Shown: positions 16,282 through 23,626, counted from the stretch's first letter. The stretch is 31,200 bases of DNA from Soonwooa sp032062245 (GCF_032062245.1 NZ_DAMBQF010000031.1:1-31200), one strand, 5' to 3'. The notes: generated by a model from the sequence alone, not told the origin. Made by a program: numbers and translations.

Positions 16282-18603
16282 ATGGATTTATTTTATTTAG
16301 TTCCTCTATTTGGAGTAGTCGGCTTATTGTATACTTTTTTTCAGAGTAATTGGGTTAGCAGGCAACCTGCAGGCAATGACCGAATGAAAGAAATTAGTGG
16401 TTACATCGCCGACGGTGCGATGGCTTTTTTAACCGCAGAATACAAAGTTCTCACTTATTTTGTCATTATTGTCGCCTTATTACTTGGCTTTATGGGTTTT
16501 TCGAATTCTAATTCGCATTGGTCAATCGGTTTAGCTTTCGTTATTGGTGCGGTTTTCAGCGCTTTAGCTGGTTTTATCGGTATGAAAATCGCAACCAAAG
16601 CCAATGTTAGAACAGCGGAAGCTGCCAAAACAAGTCTTTCTAAAGCACTAAAAGTTTCTTTCACAGGCGGTTCGGTCATGGGAATGGGCGTTGCTGGTTT
16701 AGCGGTTTTAGGTCTTGGTTCATTGTATCTTATTATTAAACATTTGATTGCGCCAGATGCACTGGTCAATTCTCACGAGATGGAACGCGCTATCGAAGTG
16801 CTTACTGGTTTTTCGTTGGGAGCAGAATCTATTGCGTTGTTTGCTCGTGTTGGTGGCGGTATTTATACAAAAGCTGCCGATGTTGGTGCCGATTTGGTGG
16901 GTAAAGTAGAAGCGGGTATTCCTGAAGATGATCCTCGAAATCCTGCGACTATTGCCGATAATGTTGGTGATAATGTTGGTGATGTTGCTGGGATGGGAGC
17001 CGATTTGTTTGGTTCTTATGTCGCAACGGTTTTAGCGACAATGGTTTTGGGAAGAGAAACTTTATCTGTCGATCAGTTTGGTGGTTTTGCGCCAATTCTT
17101 TTACCAATGTTAATTGCAGGTCTTGGTATTCTTTTCTCAATCTTCGGAACTTTCTTTGTTAAAATAAGTGATTCTGCAGGGCTTAATCCTTCTAAAGTTC
17201 AGAATGCGCTTAACTTGGGTAACTGGGGAAGTATTGTTATCACAGCAATTGCTTGCTACTTTTTAGTTCAATATATTTTACCAGAAAAAATGATACTTCG
17301 CGGTTTTGACTTTACTCGAAATGGCGTTTTCGGAGCAATTATCGTTGGTTTGGTTGTCGGTACACTTATGAGTATCATTACAGAATATTATACAGCAATG
17401 GACAAACGTCCTGTTAAAAGCATTGTTCGACAATCAAGTACAGGTCACGCAACTAATATTATTGGCGGAATCTCTGTCGGTATGGAATCTACGATGCTTC
17501 CGATTTTAGTTTTAGCTGGAGGAATTTATGGATCCTATTTGTGCGCTGGACTTTATGGTGTTGCGATTGCCGCAGCGGGGATGATGGCGACGACGGCGAT
17601 GCAATTGGCGATTGATGCCTTTGGACCAATCGCTGATAACGCTGGTGGAATTGCAGAAATGAGCGAGCTTCCTAGTGAAGTTCGTGAGAAAACTGATATT
17701 CTAGATGCGGTCGGTAATACCACAGCTGCGACTGGTAAGGGTTTTGCGATTGCGTCGGCGGCGTTGACGGCTTTGGCGTTATTTGCGGCTTTTGTTGGGA
17801 TTGCAGGTATTGATGGTATCGATATTTATCGTGCTGATGTTTTGGCGGGATTATTTGTAGGCGCGATGATTCCGTTTATATTTTCGTCTTTGGCGATTAC
17901 AGCAGTTGGTAAAGCGGCGATGGCGATGGTTGAGGAAGTTCGACGACAATTCCGTGAGATACCAGGCATTTTGGAAGGTAAAGCAAAACCAGAATATGAA
18001 AAATGCGTAGCAATTTCTACTGATGCTTCGATTAAAAAAATGATGCCACCAGGTGCAATTGCAATTTTATCTCCTTTAATTATTGGTTTTGCTTTTGGTC
18101 CCGAAGTTTTGGGCGGATTTTTAGCAGGTGCAACTGTGAGTGGCGTTCTTTTAGGAATGTTCCAAAATAATGCTGGTGGCGCTTGGGATAATGCTAAAAA
18201 ATCTTTTGAAAAAGGTGTTGTCGTTAATGGTGAAACTTATTATAAAGGTTCGGATCTGCACAAAGCCTCAGTGACTGGCGATACAGTTGGTGATCCATTT
18301 AAAGATACTTCTGGGCCATCAATGAATATTTTAATTAAATTAATGTCCATCGTTTCTTTGGTGATTGCACCAACATTGGCAAATATGTTTGGTGATAAAA
18401 TTATTAAAGAACGTTTAGAAAAGATTGAAAACCTCAATTCTAAAATGATTTCTGGTTCTGAACAAAAAATTGAAATTATTGAAGAAAAACCATTTGTTTT
18501 AGGAACAGTAAATGCTGATGGCGACTTCGTTTACGAACTTGGAGATTTGGAAAAAGTGACATTAAATTCTGGTCAAGAAATTAATCTTGGTGCAAATAGC
18601 TAA
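16282..18603 (+). CDS. hppA: Membrane-bound ion-translocating pyrophosphatase (K+-dependent type), cut off before its OmpA domain
   Basis: 773 aa, about 16 membrane helices. It couples PPi hydrolysis to H+ or Na+ export. The signatures GGGIYTKAADVGADLVGKVE (~191-210) and NVGDNVGDVAGMGADLFGSY (~227-246) hold the PPi/Mg ligands. GNTTAATGKG (Ala482, Gly485) is the K+-dependent pattern; K+-independent enzymes have Lys and Thr there. The conserved gate Glu of helix 6 is missing: Gly244 lies where Na+ pumps have it and Ala248 where plant-type H+ pumps have it. A Glu (182, GAESIALFAR) appears instead in the preceding helix. I recall this layout from Flavobacterium-type H+ pumps. After the last helix a hydrophilic tail of roughly 60 residues runs to a TAA, and the same frame continues into an OmpA domain (see 18604-19005). 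Confidence 0.95.
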   Translation: MDLFYLVPLFGVVGLLYTFFQSNWVSRQPAGNDRMKEISGYIADGAMAFLTAEYKVLTYFVIIVALLLGFMGFSNSNSHWSIGLAFVIGAVFSALAGFIGMKIATKANVRTAEAAKTSLSKALKVSFTGGSVMGMGVAGLAVLGLGSLYLIIKHLIAPDALVNSHEMERAIEVLTGFSLGAESIALFARVGGGIYTKAADVGADLVGKVEAGIPEDDPRNPATIADNVGDNVGDVAGMGADLFGSYVATVLATMVLGRETLSVDQFGGFAPILLPMLIAGLGILFSIFGTFFVKISDSAGLNPSKVQNALNLGNWGSIVITAIACYFLVQYILPEKMILRGFDFTRNGVFGAIIVGLVVGTLMSIITEYYTAMDKRPVKSIVRQSSTGHATNIIGGISVGMESTMLPILVLAGGIYGSYLCAGLYGVAIAAAGMMATTAMQLAIDAFGPIADNAGGIAEMSELPSEVREKTDILDAVGNTTAATGKGFAIASAALTALALFAAFVGIAGIDGIDIYRADVLAGLFVGAMIPFIFSSLAITAVGKAAMAMVEEVRRQFREIPGILEGKAKPEYEKCVAISTDASIKKMMPPGAIAILSPLIIGFAFGPEVLGGFLAGATVSGVLLGMFQNNAGGAWDNAKKSFEKGVVVNGETYYKGSDLHKASVTGDTVGDPFKDTSGPSMNILIKLMSIVSLVIAPTLANMFGDKIIKERLEKIENLNSKMISGSEQKIEIIEEKPFVLGTVNADGDFVYELGDLEKVTLNSGQEINLGANS

Positions 18604-19005
18604 CTTTATAATTTGTATAAAAAACTTAAAGTAAAAGATGCTTGTTTGGTTGATAAAACGGCTTGGTTTACAATTGAAAATCTTTATTTCGAATCGGGAA
18701 AAAGTAATTTGAAAGCTTCGTCGGCATCGCAACTTGATAACTTAATTGCGATTATGAAAGATTTTCCTGATTTAAAAGTAAAACTCGGTGGTTATACCGA
18801 TAATACAGGCGATGTCGAAGGAAATAAAAAATTATCTTTAGAAAGAGCAGACGCTGCAAAACTAAAAATGACAGAGTCCGGAATCGCTGGCGACCGTATC
18901 GAAACTGAAGGTTATGGACAAGAGCATCCAGTATGTGAAGCGAATGATACACCAGATTGTAAAGCCAAAAATCGAAGAATTGATGTCCGCGTGACAACAT
19001 TATAG
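18604..19005 (+). pseudogene. OmpA-like peptidoglycan-binding domain, in-frame continuation of hppA after a TAA
   Basis: Directly after the hppA TAA (18601-18603) the same frame stays open for 133 codons. It encodes LYNLYKKLKVKDACLVDK and then a complete OmpA C-terminal domain: TIENLYFESGKSNLK, LGGYTDNTGDVEGNKKLS, SLERADAAKLKM, IETEGYGQEHP, AKNRRIDVRV. The Asp (TDNTG) and Arg (NRRIDV) that bind diaminopimelate are both present. There is no ATG, only a TTG at 18613, no promoter or RBS, and no signal peptide, although the domain works only outside the cytoplasm. As the tail of hppA it would be placed correctly, because the C-terminus of these pumps faces the periplasm. The best reading is a fusion gene split by one nonsense codon. 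A short separate gene is less likely. Confidence 0.8.
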
Positions 19006-19023
19006 TTAGTAGTTTTGGAAGAG

Positions 19024-19048
19024 AAAGTCGACGAAAGTCGGCTTTTTT
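19024..19048 (+). terminator. Terminator after hppA-OmpA
   Basis: AAAGTCGAC pairs with GTCGGCTTT (one wobble) around GAAA, followed by T. It lies 19 bp behind the OmpA domain stop, which supports the view that the OmpA part belongs to the hppA transcript. Confidence 0.75.
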
Positions 19049-19052
19049 GTTT

Positions 19053-19243
19053 AGAGTCTGTTTAAATTTTATTGCTAAAATTTTCAGAGCTAATTTGATA
19101 TGAATTTTTCGTTTGATACATGAAGATTTAACGGGCTAAATAAAATATATCAAATTAAAAATTGCCTTAACGGAGCCTGAAAATTAAGCAGATATTTTTT
19201 GTAGTAGCATTAAAGAACTCCGTTAAAATTTAAAAAAGACTCT
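19053..19243. repeat. Nested inverted-repeat element, MITE-like
   Basis: A non-coding 191-bp element with imperfect 19/20-bp terminal inverted repeats: AGAGTCTGTTTAAATTTTA at the left and TAAAATTTAAAAAAGACTCT at the right. Inside are two further perfect inverted pairs: TAATTTGATAT (19091-19101) with ATATCAAATTA (19147-19157), and TTAACGGAG (19167-19175) with CTCCGTTAA (19218-19226). No clear target duplication is visible and no ORF is present. It may be a miniature transposable element or a folded RNA. Confidence 0.6.
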
Positions 19244-19288
19244 GAGGTTAAAAATTGGATAAAGATTTTAAAATTCAAATATATTCCC

Positions 19289-19296
19289 TATTTTTG
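19289..19296 (+). promoter_or_regulatory. -7 box candidate for dnaX, very close to the ATG
   Basis: TATTTTTG matches TAnnTTTG and lies only 4 nt before the ATG at 19301. If used, the dnaX mRNA would have essentially no 5' leader. No TTG is seen at the expected distance, so the call is tentative. Confidence 0.35.
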
Positions 19297-19300
19297 AGCA

Positions 19301-20383
19301 ATGGAAAATTTCGTTGTTTCAGCTAGAAAATACCGTCCTCAAGAGTTTGATACCGTTGTTGGCCAATCTCACATTACAGATACTTTGGAGCATGCAATTG
19401 ATGAAAATCAATTAGCTCAGGCATTGTTGTTTTGTGGACCTCGTGGTGTTGGTAAAACGACTTGTGCGAGAATTCTGGCAAGAAAAATTAACGAAAAATC
19501 TGGTGCTAGCGATGACGATGGTTTTGCTTTAAATATCTATGAGCTCGATGCTGCATCTAACAACTCGGTAGATGATATTCGAGAATTAACGGATCAAGTG
19601 CGATTCGCACCACAAGTTGGGAAGTTCAAAGTCTATATTATTGACGAGGTTCACATGTTGTCAACGGCTGCTTTCAATGCTTTTCTTAAAACTTTGGAAG
19701 AACCGCCTGCACACGCAATTTTCATTTTAGCAACAACGGAAAAACATAAGATTATTCCGACAATTTTGTCACGTTGTCAGATTTACGACTTCAAAAGAAT
19801 CACCATTGAGGACATCCAAGATCATCTTAGAAAAATCGCTGACAAAGAAGGTGTAACTTACGAAGACGACGCACTTTATATGGTTGCGCAGAAAGCGGAT
19901 GGTGCTTTGCGTGACGCTTTATCGATTTTTGATAGATTGTCAACGTTTTCTCAAAAGAATATTACTTTAGAAAAAGCGGCGGAAGTTCTTAATATCCTTG
20001 ACTACGACCAATATCTTAACATTGTTGACTTAGCAAAAGAAAATAAAATTCCGGAAGTGTTAACCGCTTTTGATACCATTGTTAAAAAAGGATTCGATCC
20101 ACATGTTTTTATCGCTGGATTGGGAAGCCATTTCCGTGATTTGATGATGTCGCAAAATCCTCAAACTTTAGCATTAATCGAAGTTGGGGAGAAGACCAAA
20201 CAAAAATTCTTTGACCAAAGTCAAAAATGGATGGCACAACAATTAATCGACGCCATCGAAATTTGCAACTTTGCGGATATTAATTATAAAAATTCTAAAA
20301 ATCCACGTTTGACTGTCGAGATTGCTTTGATGCAACTTTCGAGTCTTACAGCTGGCTTGGAAGCTAAAAAAAAAAGTTCTTAA
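19301..20383 (+). CDS. dnaX: DNA polymerase III subunit gamma (0-frame product of dnaX)
   Basis: 360 aa. Clamp-loader AAA+ ATPase. Walker A CGPRGVGKTT (~46-55), Walker B YIIDEVHMLS, sensor 1 FILATTEKHKIIPTILSRCQIYDF with the SRC arginine finger, and domain III to about residue 350. The four-Cys zinc module that lies between Walker A and B in E. coli is replaced by an acidic stretch (ASDDDGFALNIYELDAASNN), as usual in flavobacteria. The frame enters an A10 tract at 20366-20375 (GCT AAA AAA AAA AGT TCT TAA) and stops at once. This gives a gamma-like short form, and the tau tail is open in the -1 frame (see 20368-20994). Confidence 0.93.
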   Translation: MENFVVSARKYRPQEFDTVVGQSHITDTLEHAIDENQLAQALLFCGPRGVGKTTCARILARKINEKSGASDDDGFALNIYELDAASNNSVDDIRELTDQVRFAPQVGKFKVYIIDEVHMLSTAAFNAFLKTLEEPPAHAIFILATTEKHKIIPTILSRCQIYDFKRITIEDIQDHLRKIADKEGVTYEDDALYMVAQKADGALRDALSIFDRLSTFSQKNITLEKAAEVLNILDYDQYLNIVDLAKENKIPEVLTAFDTIVKKGFDPHVFIAGLGSHFRDLMMSQNPQTLALIEVGEKTKQKFFDQSQKWMAQQLIDAIEICNFADINYKNSKNPRLTVEIALMQLSSLTAGLEAKKKSS

Positions 20384-20414
20384 TATTAGCGCCACTTCTT
20401 CAAGCTAATCTTAA
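20366..20414 (+). promoter_or_regulatory. dnaX frameshift / slippage signal
   Basis: A10 (20366-20375) contains the heptamer A AAA AAA in the correct phase for -1 slippage by two tRNA-Lys. The 0-frame stop TAA is at 20381-20383. An AT-rich stem follows: 20380-20390 against 20404-20414 (TTAA, one mismatch, ATTAGC with GCTAAT, one mismatch, TTAA; 13-nt loop), starting 5 nt after the heptamer, a spacing normal for stimulatory hairpins. Transcriptional slippage adding one A would give the same product. Confidence 0.65.
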
Positions 20415-20994
20415 AACACCAACGACTTCGACGCCACAAGTTCCTCAAAATAAAGTACAAACTGAGGTTAAAAAATCTGCGCCTACTTTTCCTGAAGAAC
20501 GTCCAAAAGTTGAAAAAGCATCAAAACCTTTGCAACAACAAGCAAAACCTTCTGAGTTCAGCATTAATGCGTTTATGAACAAAAAAGAGGAGACGGAAGA
20601 GCTTTTTGCTCCTGCTGAAGAAGACTTACCAAAAGAGCACTTTTCGCAACCTGATGTCGAAAGAGAGTGGAAGGCTTTCCTTCTTAAATTATCGAAAATA
20701 GATTCGGTCGCTTACAATGCGATTAACAATTTTAGACTGACAAAAACCCACGAAGACCAGATTGAAGTGTTGTTTTCGTCATCAACTGCGAAAGCAGAAT
20801 TCGATAAAGTTGCTGGAGAATTTGTGAATCATTTTAAACATAAAGTAAAAAATTATGGAATAAAACTTCACTTTAAAGAAGATAAAACGATTGTTCAGGA
20901 AGTGATGACTAAGAAAAAATTATTCGAAAAGTTCGCTGAGATTAATCCTGTTCTAAAGGATCTTAACGATTTGATGCGTTTTGATTTGACTTAA
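20368..20994 (+). CDS. dnaX: DnaX tau-specific C-terminal region (-1 frame)
   Basis: The -1 frame is open without a stop from inside the A10 tract to the TAA at 20992-20994. It encodes a low-complexity Pro/Thr/Gln/Lys linker (LKTPTTSTPQVPQNK and on) and a folded C-terminal part (EREWKAFLLKLSKIDSVAY, EDQIEVLFSSSTAKAEFDK, HFKHKVKNYGIKLHF, FEKFAEINPVLKDLNDLM). This fits domains IV-V of tau, which bind DnaB and the polymerase alpha subunit. A shift at the A-tract would give a fusion of about 564 aa. There is no convincing independent start at the front of the frame; the first ATG, around 20572, would lose the linker. If the A-run is miscounted, the gene is simply one long ORF. Confidence 0.8.
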   Translation, partial: KKKFLILAPLLQANLKTPTTSTPQVPQNKVQTEVKKSAPTFPEERPKVEKASKPLQQQAKPSEFSINAFMNKKEETEELFAPAEEDLPKEHFSQPDVEREWKAFLLKLSKIDSVAYNAINNFRLTKTHEDQIEVLFSSSTAKAEFDKVAGEFVNHFKHKVKNYGIKLHFKEDKTIVQEVMTKKKLFEKFAEINPVLKDLNDLMRFDLT

Positions 20995-21041
20995 AATTTT
21001 TATCCAAATTTCATTTATTTAAAAAAAATGAAAAAAAATAC

Positions 21042-21070
21042 TTTGTATTTGCCATAAAGTTTTACCTTTG
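21042..21070 (+). promoter_or_regulatory. Promoter of the aromatic leader / DAHP synthase transcript
   Basis: TTTG (21042-21045), 17 nt, TACCTTTG (21063-21070): a strong match to the Bacteroidota promoter. Transcription should begin near 21077, leaving about 350 nt of leader before the synthase gene, which contains the 43-codon aromatic ORF. Confidence 0.7.
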
Positions 21071-21148
21071 TCTTGTATTTCTGCCCAAGTGTGGTAGATT
21101 ATTTAATCAAAAATAGCTAGTAAAACCTTTGTAATAAAGGAATTATCA

Positions 21149-21280
21149 ATGGAATCAAACCAATTTCCATATTCAACAACTTTAGAATCTGCCTTTACTT
21201 TTGGTGGATTATTTAGCTTTTTTGGTGCTTATTATTTTAGAAATTTTGAAAGTTCTTACCGATATTATTGGTACAGCTAA
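21149..21280 (+). CDS. Aromatic-residue-rich leader peptide (43 aa) upstream of DAHP synthase
   Basis: The ORF ATG at 21149 to TAA at 21280 encodes 43 residues, of which 16 are aromatic (8 Phe, 7 Tyr, 1 Trp). Twelve of these fall in the last 22 positions: FSFFGAYYFRNF, then SSYRYYWYS and stop. A short hairpin, CCTTT-gtaat-AAAGG (21126-21140), sits just before the start. The next gene is the first enzyme of aromatic amino acid biosynthesis, and a promoter lies 79 nt upstream. A run of codons for the end products ahead of the biosynthetic gene is the hallmark of trpL/pheL-type attenuator leaders. Function is inferred; chance composition in AT-rich DNA (TTT, TAT codons) is the alternative, but TAC, TGG and the clustering argue against it. 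Confidence 0.7.
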   Translation: MESNQFPYSTTLESAFTFGGLFSFFGAYYFRNFESSYRYYWYS

Positions 21281-21358
21281 CTAAATTTCTTTCTCAAAAA
21301 AAGTGCGTTTTTCGCATTTCTGTAATCATTTAAGATTTTTTTTAAACGACATTTTTTT
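21257..21358 (+). promoter_or_regulatory. Putative attenuator region between leader peptide and DAHP synthase
   Basis: Hairpin TACCGAT-ATT-ATTGGTA (21257-21273) lies exactly over the Tyr-Arg-Tyr-Tyr-Trp-Tyr codons. Downstream, AAGTGCG (21301-21307) can pair locally with CGCATTT (21313-21319). Alternatively the segment 21296-21310 (A7 then GTGCGTTT) can pair with 21344-21358 (AAACGACA then T7) with one bulge on each side. These two exclude each other. TGGTACAG (21269-21276) can also pair with CTGTAATCA (21320-21328). U-tracts are at 21336-21343 and 21352-21358. This is the competing-helix layout of an attenuator; which helix ends transcription cannot be settled by eye. Confidence 0.5.
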
Positions 21359-21428
21359 GGAAAAGAATTATAAATCCTCATTTATAACAGATTAACACGT
21401 GTATTAACTCAGCAAATATTTAGATAAA

Positions 21429-22508
21429 ATGAACTTAAACGAACTAGAAAATAATTGGATAAAAGGCTTCGAAAAACCTGTCATTATTGCAGGTCCTTGC
21501 TCTGCAGAAAGTGAAAGCCAAATGTTAGAAACCGCTAAAAGACTTAAAGAAAGTGACGCTGATGTCTCTGTATTCCGTGCTGGGATTTGGAAACCTCGTA
21601 CCAAGCCAAACGGCTTCGAAGGTGTTGGCGTTATCGGTCTTAATTGGCTTAAAAAAGTGAAAGAAGAATACGGTTTCAAAACGGCGACGGAAGTGGCAAA
21701 TGCACATCACGTTTTTGCAGCTTTAGAAGCGGATGTCGATGTCCTTTGGATTGGCGCACGTTCAACAGTTAACCCTTTCACGGTTCAGGAAATTGCGCAA
21801 GCACTTCGTGGTATTGATAAGCCAGTTTTGGTTAAAAATCCAGTGAATCCAGATTTGGCTTTGTGGATTGGTGCATTAGAAAGACTTTTAGGTCAAGATG
21901 TTAAAAATTTAGGTGTTATCCACCGCGGTTTCTCAACTTACCAAAAGACAAAATACCGTAATATCCCGAACTGGCAAATTGCTTTAGACTTCAAACATCA
22001 ATTCCCGAATATCCCTATGTTTATCGATCCGTCGCATATTTGCGGAAACAGAACTGGATTGGCGGGCGTTACACAAGAAGCTTTCAATGTTGGTTACGAA
22101 GGTGCGATTATTGAAAGCCACTGCAATCCTGATGAAGCGTGGAGTGATGCTTCGCAACAGATTACACCAGAAGTTTTGGCGGATATGATTAACAGTATCC
22201 AGATTCGTAAATCTGATATTTCTGGTTACGAAGACGAGATGGGAAAACATAGAACTTTGATTAGTGATTTGGATTTCCAATTGATTGAGTTGTTGTCGCA
22301 ACGTATGAAAATTTCTGAGAAAATCGGAACTTTGAAAAAAGAGAATAACATTGCGATTTTCCAGCCAGAACGTTGGAGAATTATTGCAGATTATGCCGCT
22401 CAAAAAGCTAATGAATCTGGGATGAGCCATGAGTTTATCGAAAAAGTTTTCAAAGCGATACATGAAGAATCGATTGAAGTTCAGAATAAAATTATGATTA
22501 ATAAATAA
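21429..22508 (+). CDS. Bifunctional DAHP synthase / chorismate mutase (type II)
   Basis: 359 aa. The N-terminal ~260 residues are a class I-beta DAHP synthase: KPVIIAGPCSAESESQM, AGIWKPRTKPNGFEGVG, LVKNPVNPD, IHRGFSTYQKTKYRN, MFIDPSHICGNR. It condenses PEP and erythrose 4-phosphate at the entry of the shikimate pathway. The C-terminal ~90 residues are an AroQ-type chorismate mutase (MGKHRTLISDLDFQLIELLSQRMKISEKIGTLKKE, FQPERW), which in such fusions also senses prephenate or chorismate as a feedback site. Both active-site signatures look intact. It is the first gene behind the leader-peptide region and appears monocistronic, ending in the hairpin at 22530-22610. Confidence 0.93.
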   Translation: MNLNELENNWIKGFEKPVIIAGPCSAESESQMLETAKRLKESDADVSVFRAGIWKPRTKPNGFEGVGVIGLNWLKKVKEEYGFKTATEVANAHHVFAALEADVDVLWIGARSTVNPFTVQEIAQALRGIDKPVLVKNPVNPDLALWIGALERLLGQDVKNLGVIHRGFSTYQKTKYRNIPNWQIALDFKHQFPNIPMFIDPSHICGNRTGLAGVTQEAFNVGYEGAIIESHCNPDEAWSDASQQITPEVLADMINSIQIRKSDISGYEDEMGKHRTLISDLDFQLIELLSQRMKISEKIGTLKKENNIAIFQPERWRIIADYAAQKANESGMSHEFIEKVFKAIHEESIEVQNKIMINK

Positions 22509-22529
22509 ACGTTTTTGACGTCAATTTTT

Positions 22530-22610
22530 AAACTTCACTTCTATGATGTTGATTTTGCGAGAGCGATTAGAAATCCTTAGCTTTGTCAACGTTCTAAAAG
22601 TGAAGTTTTT
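22530..22610 (+). terminator. Long-loop terminator after DAHP synthase
   Basis: AAACTTCACTT (22530-22540) pairs perfectly with AAGTGAAGTTT (22598-22608), followed by T. The loop is 57 nt and contains a further GTTGA/TCAAC pair, so the 3' end may be a branched structure and not a simple hairpin. Confidence 0.65.
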
Positions 22611-22622
22611 TATTTAAAATTA

Positions 22623-23549
22623 ATGCAAGGAATCGTCATTAAATCCACAGGAAGTTGGTATCAGGTTTTGGAAGAATCTGAGAAAAAAATCTATGAAGCA
22701 CGCATCAGAGGAAAATTCAAACTGATAAAAAGCAGATTGACAAATCCTTTGGCAGTGGGCGATTCGGTGGAATTTACTTTGGAGCAAGATGATATTGCGT
22801 GGATTACTAAAATCTTTCCTCGCAAGAATTACATTATTCGCAAGTCGGTTAATCTTTCTAAAGAAGCGCATATTATCGCTTCTAATATGGATTTGGCTTG
22901 TATTATTTTTACGCTAAAACATCCTGAGACTTCTTTAGGATTCTTAGATCGCTTTTTGGCGTGTTGTGAATCTTATGATATAAAACCATTAATTTTATTT
23001 AATAAAGTCGATGTTCTTTCTGATGAGGAGTTGGAAATCTTAAACGAGATGCAAGCTATCTATGCTGAAATTGGTTATGATAGCCTTGAAATTTCTTCTT
23101 ATGCACATCTTAATCTTGAAGCTTTAAAAGACTTTATTAAAGGTAAAACGTCTTTGTTTTTCGGTCATTCGGGAAGTGGAAAGTCAACTTTGGTGAATGC
23201 CTTACAACCTGACCTTAACATTAAAACGGGCGAAATATCGGATGTTCATCTTAAAGGAAAACACACGACAACTTTTGCACAAATGCACTTTTGGAATTTT
23301 GGAGGAAGTGTGATTGACACGCCTGGCGTTAGAGAGTTTGCACTTATTGATGTTGAAAAAGAGGAGATTCAACATTATTTTCCAGAGATTTTTAGAATGT
23401 CGCAGAATTGTAAGTTTCATAACTGTCTACATATTAATGAACCTAAATGCGCTGTTCTAGATGCCGTCGAAAATGACGTAATCGAAGGCAGTCGCTATAT
23501 CAATTATCTAAAATTGATGGAAGAAGCGGAAGAACAACAAGTAAAATAA
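22623..23549 (+). CDS. rsgA: Ribosome small subunit-dependent GTPase RsgA
   Basis: 308 aa. Circularly permuted GTPase that acts in late 30S maturation. An N-terminal OB fold (GIVIKSTGSWYQVLEES) is followed by G4 LFNKVDVLSDEE, then G1 GHSGSGKSTLVNAL, G2 region KGKHTTTFAQM and G3 DTPGVREFAL, the permuted order typical of the family. The C-terminal zinc knuckle CKFHNCLHINEPKCAV is complete. Start: the ATG at 22623 directly opens the OB strand. It has its own strong terminator. Regulation is not visible. Confidence 0.94.
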   Translation: MQGIVIKSTGSWYQVLEESEKKIYEARIRGKFKLIKSRLTNPLAVGDSVEFTLEQDDIAWITKIFPRKNYIIRKSVNLSKEAHIIASNMDLACIIFTLKHPETSLGFLDRFLACCESYDIKPLILFNKVDVLSDEELEILNEMQAIYAEIGYDSLEISSYAHLNLEALKDFIKGKTSLFFGHSGSGKSTLVNALQPDLNIKTGEISDVHLKGKHTTTFAQMHFWNFGGSVIDTPGVREFALIDVEKEEIQHYFPEIFRMSQNCKFHNCLHINEPKCAVLDAVENDVIEGSRYINYLKLMEEAEEQQVK

Positions 23550-23587
23550 ATTTTATAACATTTTTTTCTGTTGAGAAGAAAATTGGA

Positions 23588-23626
23588 AAAGGCTTTCAGG
23601 GTTTAAAACCCTGAAAGCCTTTTTTT
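23588..23626 (+). terminator. Terminator after rsgA
   Basis: AAAGGCTTTCAGGGTTT and AAACCCTGAAAGCCTTT form a near-perfect 15-17 bp hairpin followed by T. It is the strongest terminator in the window. Confidence 0.93.
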
